Shown here: one piece after another, positions 1 to 7,816 of the stretch
How positions within the stretch are numbered: position 1 is the first letter of the stretch
How the letters are laid out: every line of letters starts with the position of its first letter
Source: Succinivibrio sp.
GTDB taxonomy: Bacteria; Pseudomonadota; Gammaproteobacteria; Enterobacterales; Succinivibrionaceae
Direction of reading: 5' to 3'
NCBI GenBank assembly: GCA_017469335.1
Contig: JAFUGP010000115.1
Location: forward strand, 1 to 32,128
Length of the DNA: 32,128 bases
Notes under the pieces: model-generated
Databases searched by the model: none
Seen by the model: only the letters and a program-made list of their open reading frames with translations
What the model was told of the DNA's origin: nothing
Program-made: the position numbers and the translations under genes

Positions 1-218
1 CCATTTGGGATTAGTATAAGGTAGTTTTAAATATTAAGCAAGCGATTTTTTAAAGAACAAAAACAATAAGTTAGCAGAATTTCAGGGAATTAGGCTTTTA
101 AAACTATCCCAGGGAATTCCCGAAATGTGGGAAATTTGCGTATAGATCATGAAGCTAAAATAAGTGGAGTGAATCACAACTTGAACATTTGTCAACCGGC
201 GACGCGCCCCGCCAAGCC
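1..218. other. AT-rich non-coding left edge
   Basis: No gene is supported here. The sequence is much more AT-rich than the neighbouring coding DNA. The nine bases CAGGGAATT occur twice in direct orientation (83-91 and 110-118), the second copy lying in a GGGAATTCCC palindrome (112-121). This could be the upstream region of a gene running left out of the window. No T-tailed hairpin that would end the rnm transcript was seen. Confidence 0.4.
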
Positions 219-1097
219 TCAGGCAGGCCCCTGCTGCGACACAGACTCAAAATACCCAGCCAGCCTGGGTGCACGCCACACGGGCGTCAATTTGTCCGGC
301 AATTTAAGTCCCAGCCCCAGATCGCGATAGCGCTCGGCACTGTGAAAATCCGAGCCCTGCGAGGCCAGCAGTCCATAGCGCAGACACAGCTCGGCCAGAT
401 AGGCCCGATCGCTGGGGCGCTGCTGACAGGAAGCCACCTCCATGCCCTCACCGCCACAGTCCCTGAAAAACCCGATAAGCTCACGCAGACGGGTATTGGT
501 CAGCTCATAACGCTTAGGATGGGCCAGCACCGCCAGTCCGCCGCATTGTCTTATCACCGCCACGGCCTCATCCACCCCGCCCCAGGGCGTACGTACAAAG
601 GCCGGCCGGCCTTCCTTTAGGTAGCGCTCAAAAGCCTCGTCGCTGTTGCGCACCACGCCTTCACCGGCGATAAAGCGCGCGAAGTTGCCGCGGGTGAGCA
701 CCGCCCCGGGTCTGGTCTGTGCGGCGGTGCGCTCAAGCGCCTGCGCAAAGCCTAAGCCCTCCAGCTTGCGGGCAATCTCAGCTGCCCTCATCTCGCGCTT
801 GACCCGCTGTCCCTTTACAAAGTCCAAGAGTGCGGGATGCTGATGGTCAAGGCCCAGTCCCACCACGTGGATCTGCTGATTGCGCCATAAGGCCGAGAGC
901 TCGATGCCGCCTATGAGGCACAGCACCCCACGGGCGGCCTCAAGCGCCTCGGCCACCCCCGCGACCGTATCGTGATCGGTTAAGGCCAGGTGAGTCAGAC
1001 CGCGCTCTTGGGCGTGGGCGATGAGCTCGGCGGGGCTTAAGGTGCCGTCCGAGGCGGTACAGTGAGAGTGCAGGTCGATGCAGGCAATGGCAGTCAT
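219..1097 (-). CDS. rnm: PHP-domain 5'-3' exoribonuclease (RNase AM, YciV family)
   Basis: This 292-residue protein has the full metal-binding layout of a PHP phosphoesterase: DLHSH (residues 8-12), TDHD (40-43), Glu66 in GGIELS, His77, AHPKRY (His193) and GSDFH (248-252). Length and motif order match the YciV/TrpH family. The E. coli member, RNase AM, is a cytoplasmic 5'-3' exoribonuclease that trims the 5' ends of rRNAs and degrades short RNAs. The ATG lies 41 bp after the uup stop on the same strand, so it is probably the last gene of an rlmKL-uup-rnm operon. The ribosome binding site is weak. Other PHP enzymes act on nucleoside phosphates, so the exact substrate is known from the family, not from this sequence. 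Confidence 0.88.
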   Translation of the reverse strand: MTAIACIDLHSHCTASDGTLSPAELIAHAQERGLTHLALTDHDTVAGVAEALEAARGVLCLIGGIELSALWRNQQIHVVGLGLDHQHPALLDFVKGQRVKREMRAAEIARKLEGLGFAQALERTAAQTRPGAVLTRGNFARFIAGEGVVRNSDEAFERYLKEGRPAFVRTPWGGVDEAVAVIRQCGGLAVLAHPKRYELTNTRLRELIGFFRDCGGEGMEVASCQQRPSDRAYLAELCLRYGLLASQGSDFHSAERYRDLGLGLKLPDKLTPVWRAPRLAGYFESVSQQGPA

Positions 1098-1138
1098 GGC
1101 TTTTATCTCAACTTAAGGATCTCTTGAAAACGTCCATC

Positions 1139-3022
1139 TTACTCAGCGGCCCTGCTCTCCAAACTCTCCCAGCGCGCGTAGAGCGTATCCAGGGCCTGCT
1201 GGCAGTGCTCGCGCTGTGCTTGCAGCTTGAGAGCTTTGTCCGCCCCGTCCGAGTAAAGATCGGGCTCGGAGAGTGCCTTATCTATGGCCGAGAGCTCGCT
1301 CTCTGCCTCCTCGATGCGCGCAGGCAGCCCCTTGAGCTCATACTTTTCGGTAAAGGACAGTCCCGTGCGCGCTTTGGCCGTGCCGCGCTGTGTCGCAGTA
1401 TCCGGGGCGGGACGTCGGGCAGCGGCCGTAGTGCTCTTTAAAGCCGCGCTCTGGCGGGATGCGCAGAAACTCTGATACTCGCGCCAGCCGCCCACGACTT
1501 TCTCCAGGTGTCCGCCCTCCTCAAACACCCAGGTTTCAGTAGCCACGTGGTCGATGAAGGCACGGTCATGGGAGATCACGATAATGGTGCCGGGGTAGTC
1601 GGCGAGCAGTTCCTCCAGCAGTTCCAAAGTCTCCAAATCCAGATCGTTGGTGGGCTCATCCAAGATGAGCAGATTGGAGGGCTTGGCAAAGAGTCTGGCG
1701 AGCAGCAGGCGGTTCTGCTCGCCGCCTGAGAGCGCCCCTGCCGGGGTCTGGGCGCGGCGCGGGGTGAAGAGAAAGTTGCTCAGGTAGGAGAGCACGGAGC
1801 GTTTTTTGCCGTTGATGACCACGTCGGAGAGCCCTTCGGCCACATTATCGCGGGCGCTGCGCTGCAGCTTGAGCTGTTCGTGGTACTGGTCAAAATAAAC
1901 CAGCTGCGTGTTCATGCCCTGCCTGACATAGCCATGGTCGGGCTTTAATTCATGCATGAGCAGCCTGATGAGGGTGGTCTTGCCGCAGCCGTTACGTCCC
2001 ACAATGCCGATGCGATCCCCGCGCATCACGGTGGAGCTGAAGTTATCAAGCAGCAGCTGTCCGCCTAAGCTGTGACTTAACTCGCGGATATCCAACACAA
2101 TGTTACCGCTGCGATCGGCCTCATTGATCTCCATGATGACCTTGCCCTGGGCATTGCGGCGGTTGCGCCGCTGTGCTCGCAGCTGCTCTAGGTTGCGCAC
2201 TCTTCCTTCATTGCGCGCCAGCCTGGCCTTCACGCCGCGTCTGATCCAGGCCTCCTCCTCGGAGAGTATGCGATCCTGACGCTCGTTATGCAGCTGCTCC
2301 ATGCGCAATCGCTCGGCGCGGCCCTGTAAATAGGCCGTAAAACTGCCGGGGTAGCTGTAGAGCTGCCCCCGGTCAAGCTCCACGATGCGCGTGGCCAGAT
2401 CATCGGCAAAGCGGCGATCGTGGGTGACGAAAATAATGGTGCCCGTAAAGGCGCTCAGGTACTGCTCAAACCAGGTGACGGTTTCAATGTCAAGATGATT
2501 GGTGGGCTCATCCAAAAGCAGCAGTTCCGGCTCCGAGCACAAGGCCGCGGCCAGGGCGGCCCGGCGCCGGTACCCGCCGGAGAGCACTTTTAAGCTGGCG
2601 TGCGCCTCAATACCCATTTTATTGAGCATCTTGCGCAGCTTGGCATCCTGAGCCCACAGATCGTAACGCTCCAGCTCGGGGGCGAGCTCAGCGCGCACAG
2701 ACTCATCTTCAGTTTCAAAATAACGGGCCAACAGCTCGCCATGAGCGCCCAGGGCACGGGCGCACAGCCCGTAGGCGCTGCCCTGGGTGTAAGCCTCAGG
2801 CTGCTGGGAGAGCAGTGCCGTTTTAAGCTCCCCCCGGCGCGTGACAGTGCCAAAGTCCAGCTCACTGCGTCCCCACAGCACCGACAACAGCGAGGACTTG
2901 CCGCTGCCGTTGCGGCCTAACAGGCAGATCCGCTCCCCCTCCTCCACTGCCAAAAAAGCGTGGTCGAGCAGCAGCTCATCCCCGTAGGAGAGCGAGGCGT
3001 CGGTGAGGTTGAGTATGCTCAA
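1139..3022 (-). CDS. uup: ABC-F family ATPase Uup
   Basis: This 627-residue soluble protein has two ABC ATPase domains and no membrane segment, the ABC-F arrangement. Domain 1 has Walker A GRNGSGKS (36-43), signature LSGGYRRR (147-154) and Walker B with LLLLDEPTNHLD (167-178). A basic linker (about 235-300) follows. Domain 2 has GRNGCGKT (342-349), ALSGGEQNR (430-438) and ILDEPTNDLD (453-462). The C-terminal 65 residues are charged and helical, like the DNA-binding coiled coil of Uup. ABC-F proteins act on ribosomes, and Uup also affects precise transposon excision and branched DNA intermediates. The apparent start is TTG, overlapping the rlmKL stop in a TTGA, which suggests translational coupling. 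The rlmL-uup order is the same in E. coli. Confidence 0.93.
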   Translation of the reverse strand: MSILNLTDASLSYGDELLLDHAFLAVEEGERICLLGRNGSGKSSLLSVLWGRSELDFGTVTRRGELKTALLSQQPEAYTQGSAYGLCARALGAHGELLARYFETEDESVRAELAPELERYDLWAQDAKLRKMLNKMGIEAHASLKVLSGGYRRRAALAAALCSEPELLLLDEPTNHLDIETVTWFEQYLSAFTGTIIFVTHDRRFADDLATRIVELDRGQLYSYPGSFTAYLQGRAERLRMEQLHNERQDRILSEEEAWIRRGVKARLARNEGRVRNLEQLRAQRRNRRNAQGKVIMEINEADRSGNIVLDIRELSHSLGGQLLLDNFSSTVMRGDRIGIVGRNGCGKTTLIRLLMHELKPDHGYVRQGMNTQLVYFDQYHEQLKLQRSARDNVAEGLSDVVINGKKRSVLSYLSNFLFTPRRAQTPAGALSGGEQNRLLLARLFAKPSNLLILDEPTNDLDLETLELLEELLADYPGTIIVISHDRAFIDHVATETWVFEEGGHLEKVVGGWREYQSFCASRQSAALKSTTAAARRPAPDTATQRGTAKARTGLSFTEKYELKGLPARIEEAESELSAIDKALSEPDLYSDGADKALKLQAQREHCQQALDTLYARWESLESRAAE

Positions 3023-5685
3023 TGCCGCCCGCTCCCCTCGCTGCCCTCAGAACCTCTCTCCCTTAAGCGGCGGGAGTGATTGGGGAAGGACTCCGGCTCC
3101 TTGTAAGTATCAGGCCCCTTGAGGCCTTCAGGGCCGTAGACCTGCGGGCGGTGCGTCTCTTTACGCGCTCTGCCCTCATCTTTAAAGCTCTTATGCCCCG
3201 TCCCCGGCGCGGCTTGTTTAAAATCTCCCCGCTTAAATCCCTCCGGCGCGCCCCGGCGCCCCGTGCCCTCGGCAACACGCCCCGCTCCCGTCGCAAGGCC
3301 GCGCTTTTTAGCAGGGCGGGAGTCCTTTGCGCCTGAAGGACCGGGGCCTCTTTGGGATCTGCGACCTGACTGTGAGCTGCTCAGCGAGGAAGGCTGGGGG
3401 CGGGTACCCAAATCCTTCTGCCAGCGCGGCGCGACCGCGCCGGAACTGAGCTTAGGTGCCGGAGTACTCTGTCTTGCTCTTTGGTAACTTAAACGATAGC
3501 AGTGATGGATCTTGGCGTTGCGCTTGAAATCATCCGGCAGCGTATCCTCCGAGATATCCGCGCACTCATAGCCGTAACCTGAAAGCTCCTCGCTTAGGGA
3601 AAAGCCGCGCCTGTTGGTGCAGAAAATGACCTCCGCTTCGTCCTTTAACCGCGCCGTCAGCGCCCCGAGCAGTTTGGCATGATCGCGTCTGACATCAAAA
3701 TCCTCACTCATGCGCTTGGAGTTGGAGAAAGTAGGCGGATCGACATAGACGAGGTCAAAGCGCTGCTGTGGAGGCTGTTTAAGCCAGGAGAGCACATCGG
3801 CCTGCACGAAACGCTGCTCCTGCGGGTTGAGGCTGTTCAAGGTAAAGTTGTCCCGGCCCCAGTTTAGGTAAGTCCTCGACATATCCACCGAGCAGGTGGA
3901 GGCGGCACCGCCTGCGGCGGCGCATACCGAAGCGCTGCAGGTATAGGCAAAGAGATTTAAAAAGTCCTTGCCCGGCGCGTGCTCGCTTAAGTACTTGCGG
4001 ATCAGGCGGGCGTCCAAAAACAGCCCCGTGTCCAGATAATCTTCCAAATTGACGTAGAAGGACCAGGGCTCCTCACGCACCACCAGGCGGCGGCCGCGCT
4101 GTGCGGCGGCCTTCTCATACTGTTCGCTGCCTTTTTTCACACCGCGGCTTTTTAAAATTACCTGACTTCCGGGCACGCCGGTTAACTCCAACAGGGCCGC
4201 CACGATATCCAAGGCACGCAGGCGCTGTTTGCGGTTTTGCGCCTCACTCTCACCTTCATAACCATAGACCAGATAATAATCGCCATAACAGTCCACGGCG
4301 GCCGGATAATCCGGCAGATCCTTATCATAGATGCGGCAGGCATCGGTGCCGATATGCAGCTTAAAGCGCTGTGCCTGCTCTAAGTTATGACGCAGCCGGT
4401 TGAGCAAAGCCTCCTTTGGATCAGTACTGTTATGGGCGGGAGTGCTCACGACCGCGTCGGTTGCGCTCTCAGTTTCAAGCAGGCCCTGCTCCTTATCTGA
4501 CTGCGCAGCGGCAGTTGTATTGATGTCATAGACTTTGAACTGACACTCCAGCTTGCCGTTGTAGAGTTTGTAGCTGCGCGTGGCATGCAGCCTTAAACAG
4601 GAGAGCAGCTCGGAGGAGCTGGAGATCACCCCCACCGTCGCCCCGGCACAATGCTCGCGCAGCTTAGCGCCCAAAGTACCGTACACTGAGATGAGCTCAT
4701 TGAAATTGCCCATGCGCACCCCGTAGGGCGGATTGGTCACCACCGTCAGGGGCTCAGCACCGGCAAAGGCAGCGTCGGCAAAGGGATTGCCAAAAGAGTC
4801 CAGATCACGGCGCTCCACCAAGGAGAGCTCCTCAAAACCGGCCCTGAAGAGATTGGAGCGGGCCAGATCCACCGCGTTTTGGGAGCTGTCATAACCTGCA
4901 AAGCGTACCCTGCGCTCTAAAAGCGCGGCGATGCCGCGGCGGCTGCGCACCGTCGCCTCGGCTTTAAGACTCTGCCAGATGGTCTCATCGAACTGTTTTA
5001 ACTTCAAAAATCCCCAGTTCTGACGTTTGAGTCCCGGAGCGGTGTCGGAGGCGAGCAGGGCCGCCTCAATCATCAAGGTGCCCGAGCCGCACATGGGATC
5101 GAGGAAATTGCCGCCGCGATAGCCGGCACGCAGCAGCATGGCACAGGCCAGATTCTCCTTTAAGGGCGCCATGCCGGTGTCGCGGTGAAACTCACGCTTG
5201 AGCAGCGCCGTGCCGCTGAGATCGATAAGAACCGTGGCCTCGCCCCCGCCTAAATGACAGCTTATCCGCACATCGGGATGCTCGCGCTCTACGTTGGGAC
5301 GCGCCCCCAGGCTCTTGCTTAAGCGATCGCAGATGGCGTCCTTGATGCGCTGTGCCCCGTACAGGGTATTGCGGATGGCGTTGCTGACGCCGTTGAAGTC
5401 CACGGCAATGCTCTGCTTGGGGGTAAAGTAATTCTCCCAGGCTATGCCCACCGCACCCAGATAAAGCTCGGTGTCATCGTGAGCGCGGTACTTTATAAGC
5501 TGCATGAGCACCCGCGAGGCCAGACGGCTCCACAGACAGACCTTAAGCGCGGCGGTAAAATCGCCTTTGAAACTGACCCCGGCTAAGGTCTCGCGCACCT
5601 CCTCTGCACCTAAGGCGTTTAGTTCATCCTTAAGCAGGGATTCCAGTCCCTTGGGACAGGTGGCAAAAAAGCTGAGATTGGACAT
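3019..5685 (-). CDS. rlmL: bifunctional 23S rRNA methyltransferase RlmKL with long basic tail
   Basis: The enzyme methylates 23S rRNA at two sites (m2G2445 by the RlmL half, m7G2069 by the RlmK half, E. coli numbering). A THUMP region (about 45-155) is followed by methyltransferase 1 with DPMCGSGT (196-203) and catalytic NPPYG (318-322). A variable linker (about 390-430) leads to methyltransferase 2 with FAYTCSASV (579-587) and DPPTF (649-653). The protein has 888 residues against about 700 in E. coli. The excess is mostly a tail from about residue 735, rich in Ser, Gly, Arg, Lys and Pro, with no recognisable fold and probably disordered and RNA-binding. It is the first gene of the leftward operon, and its last four bases contain the uup start. 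Function is firm; the role of the tail is not known. Confidence 0.94.
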   Translation of the reverse strand: MSNLSFFATCPKGLESLLKDELNALGAEEVRETLAGVSFKGDFTAALKVCLWSRLASRVLMQLIKYRAHDDTELYLGAVGIAWENYFTPKQSIAVDFNGVSNAIRNTLYGAQRIKDAICDRLSKSLGARPNVEREHPDVRISCHLGGGEATVLIDLSGTALLKREFHRDTGMAPLKENLACAMLLRAGYRGGNFLDPMCGSGTLMIEAALLASDTAPGLKRQNWGFLKLKQFDETIWQSLKAEATVRSRRGIAALLERRVRFAGYDSSQNAVDLARSNLFRAGFEELSLVERRDLDSFGNPFADAAFAGAEPLTVVTNPPYGVRMGNFNELISVYGTLGAKLREHCAGATVGVISSSSELLSCLRLHATRSYKLYNGKLECQFKVYDINTTAAAQSDKEQGLLETESATDAVVSTPAHNSTDPKEALLNRLRHNLEQAQRFKLHIGTDACRIYDKDLPDYPAAVDCYGDYYLVYGYEGESEAQNRKQRLRALDIVAALLELTGVPGSQVILKSRGVKKGSEQYEKAAAQRGRRLVVREEPWSFYVNLEDYLDTGLFLDARLIRKYLSEHAPGKDFLNLFAYTCSASVCAAAGGAASTCSVDMSRTYLNWGRDNFTLNSLNPQEQRFVQADVLSWLKQPPQQRFDLVYVDPPTFSNSKRMSEDFDVRRDHAKLLGALTARLKDEAEVIFCTNRRGFSLSEELSGYGYECADISEDTLPDDFKRNAKIHHCYRLSYQRARQSTPAPKLSSGAVAPRWQKDLGTRPQPSSLSSSQSGRRSQRGPGPSGAKDSRPAKKRGLATGAGRVAEGTGRRGAPEGFKRGDFKQAAPGTGHKSFKDEGRARKETHRPQVYGPEGLKGPDTYKEPESFPNHSRRLRERGSEGSEGSGRH

Positions 5686-5913
5686 AGTACGTGCCGCTTA
5701 AAACTTAAGGGCCATTACCGGCCTCTTAGTTGTCAGGAAAACGTGGCAATTTTAGCACAGGGCGTAAACTTTCAGAAAAATCAGAAACGGTTCCCCCACA
5801 TGAGTTCATGACATCTCTGGTCTGACACAACGCATATCGTCTGCTCGGAAACTGCTGCAGGTCCAAGGCAGCGGTATGATAGCAGGTAATTTCAAAAATC
5901 GCATGTTTATGGT

Positions 5914-5940
5914 TTGAAAGTCTCAAAGGTGTGTTATATT
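5914..5940 (+). promoter_or_regulatory. candidate extended -10 promoter for the AAA-like gene pair
   Basis: TTGAAA (5914-5919) is followed after 15 bp by TATATT (5935-5940), preceded by TGT to give an extended -10. A start near 5947 would leave a leader of about 25 nt before the ATG at 5972. This also argues against translation from the upstream TTG at 5939. It is a by-eye match only. Confidence 0.4.
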
Positions 5941-5971
5941 GATTAATAACTACACTAAATCAGAGGCATAC

Positions 5972-7816
5972 ATGACCGGGCAGTACCAGCTCAAAACAGG
6001 CGATGCAAACTTCGCCGAGCTCATCCTAAGCGGTGCTTACTACGTAGACAAGACCGCCCTGCTCAAAGAGGTCCTTACAGATGACAAGTACCTGCTCTTC
6101 ACCCGCCCCCGGCGTTTTGGCAAGACGCTCAATTTGAGCATGATTGCCCATTTCTGCCGCCTGAACTACCAGAATCCCGGCGATACTGCCTACCAGCAAG
6201 AGATCTTCTTAAACCCGGGCCGCAACCTTAAGGTGGCAGGCAAGGAATTTAAAGCGCTGCGTGAGAAGTACATGGGACAGTACCCGGTGGTCTATCTCTC
6301 CTTCAAGGAGATAAAGGGACCTGACTTTTCCTCTGCGCTCTGTGCACTGCTGCAGCAAATCTCCGCCCTCTATGAGAGTTTTTTCTTCCTCACCAAAAGC
6401 GACAAATTACCCATTGTGTGCAGAGAGGCCTTCGCTTCTGACTGTGAGTTTTTAAGCAGAGCCCCCCAAGAGCTGGACAATCCCGAGGCACTCGCCAGAG
6501 CTATCGAGCTCTCCGGCAGTTTCATGTATGAATTAGGATCTCTGCTGCAGCTGGCCTTTGAGCGTGAGGTACTGATACTGCTTGATGAGTGCGATGTGCC
6601 GTTGCAGCAATCCGTGGTGGCAGATGAGCCCTACTATGAGAGCATGCTTGATATCATGAGCCGCTTCGGTGGCTCGGTCTTCAGACAGGAAGCTCCCTAT
6701 AACTGGCTTCTTAAAACCATCGTGAACTGGCTTCTTAAAACCATCGTGGCTGATTGTTTTAATGTGGCCCGGCAAAGCGGCCTTACCGATGCCGGACTGT
6801 TAAGGCACAGAGAGTTAGACCACCCCCGCTACCTCTCTTTCTTTGGCTTTACCGAGGATGAGGTCCGCCGAATTCTCTCTGATTTTTCTCTTACCGAGCA
6901 CACACAGGAGGTATCAGGGTGGTACGGCGGTTATCACGCAGACTCGGTGAGACTGTACTGCCCCGGCAGTCTGATGAGCTACTGCAAGGAAGCAATTGGC
7001 CGCCCCAACCTTACCCCACACTCCTACTGGGATGATACCTGCGGACATACTCTGCTCTCGGTATTTGCCACAGGCTGTTACAAAGAAGGTACGGATGGTC
7101 TGCAGAGCCTGTTGGATGGTAAGGCAGTTGTCAGCAACGAGCATTCCCTGGAGCTTAGAACTTACCCCCATATTCAAAAGCAGCCGTGGTGGGAAGATTT
7201 TCTGCCCTTATTGCTGCACACCGGTTATGTCACTTACGCAGATGAATCCTCCCCTGGGGAAGAAGTAAAACTGAAAATCCCCAACCTTGAGGTGCGCACC
7301 GCCTTTGTAAATGCCCTGGAGCCCCTCTTTGCCGCAACTAACCCTGCCCGGGTAAATTTAGGCAGAGAGCTCTTGGCGTTACTCCTGCGTCAGGAGGAAG
7401 ATCCTGCCCGCCACCTCATCAATAAACTCTTACGCCGCTATGTCAGTGTCAGTAACCATGCCCCTGAGTCCTACTACCATGAGTTCATGTTGAGCCTGCT
7501 CAGACCTGCCGCCTCCTCCTTGGGCCTGCAGCTGCAAGCAGAGCCGGCGTCAGCTGATGGTTACTCCGCTATAATGCTGCTAAACCCCACTGATAAGGCC
7601 GTACTGATACTGGGACTCAAAAAAGCTGCCAACACCTCTCTTAGGGCAGGCCTTAAAGCCTGCGAGGAAGCGGTTGAACAACTAAGTACGAGGGATTACC
7701 TTACACGCTTCAAGGATACCTACCAATATGTCAGCACCACCGCCCTCGGCTTTGGCGGCAGATACTGCGAGATTAAATCAGGCGAACTATCCAAAGCAGG
7801 AGAAATACATGACTGA
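5972..7816 (+). CDS. AAA-ATPase-like / PD-(D/E)XK family protein, nuclease motif degenerate
   Basis: This 614-residue cytoplasmic protein belongs to the abundant but poorly understood family with an N-terminal AAA-ATPase-like domain (PF09820 type) and a C-terminal PD-(D/E)XK nuclease-like domain (PF08011 type). The Walker A-like RPRRFGKT is present (45-52) and the Walker B-like segment reads LLDECDVP (near 205) instead of the usual IDEYDVP. The start at 5972 has AGAGG five bases upstream; an in-frame TTG at 5939 has no such site. Compared with its downstream paralogue it has lost key positions. GYSD reads GYSA (533), the E-x-K motif reads GLK (548-550), and WYDGY reads WYGGY. It also carries an 8-residue tandem duplication at 6701-6748. 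It is probably nuclease-dead and perhaps decaying, though the frame is open throughout. The biological role of the family is not established. Confidence 0.82.
   Translation: MTGQYQLKTGDANFAELILSGAYYVDKTALLKEVLTDDKYLLFTRPRRFGKTLNLSMIAHFCRLNYQNPGDTAYQQEIFLNPGRNLKVAGKEFKALREKYMGQYPVVYLSFKEIKGPDFSSALCALLQQISALYESFFFLTKSDKLPIVCREAFASDCEFLSRAPQELDNPEALARAIELSGSFMYELGSLLQLAFEREVLILLDECDVPLQQSVVADEPYYESMLDIMSRFGGSVFRQEAPYNWLLKTIVNWLLKTIVADCFNVARQSGLTDAGLLRHRELDHPRYLSFFGFTEDEVRRILSDFSLTEHTQEVSGWYGGYHADSVRLYCPGSLMSYCKEAIGRPNLTPHSYWDDTCGHTLLSVFATGCYKEGTDGLQSLLDGKAVVSNEHSLELRTYPHIQKQPWWEDFLPLLLHTGYVTYADESSPGEEVKLKIPNLEVRTAFVNALEPLFAATNPARVNLGRELLALLLRQEEDPARHLINKLLRRYVSVSNHAPESYYHEFMLSLLRPAASSLGLQLQAEPASADGYSAIMLLNPTDKAVLILGLKKAANTSLRAGLKACEEAVEQLSTRDYLTRFKDTYQYVSTTALGFGGRYCEIKSGELSKAGEIHD
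6701..6748 (+). repeat. perfect 24-bp in-frame tandem duplication
   Basis: The 24 bases at 6701-6724 are repeated exactly at 6725-6748, so the eight residues NWLLKTIV occur twice in the first AAA-like protein. The downstream paralogue has a single PWLLKGIV at the matching place, so the extra copy is an insertion here. The two copies are identical, which suggests a recent slippage event. An assembly error is possible but less likely for so short a unit. Confidence 0.95.

Noticed and set aside
5939-5971. TTG start for the first AAA-like gene
   Set aside because: It overlaps the candidate -10 element and has no ribosome binding site; the ATG at 5972 has AGAGG five bases upstream.
7728-7808. Earlier in-frame start for the second AAA-like gene
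   Set aside because: The extra 27 residues are the out-of-frame reading of the first gene's end; AGGAGA precedes the ATG at 7809.
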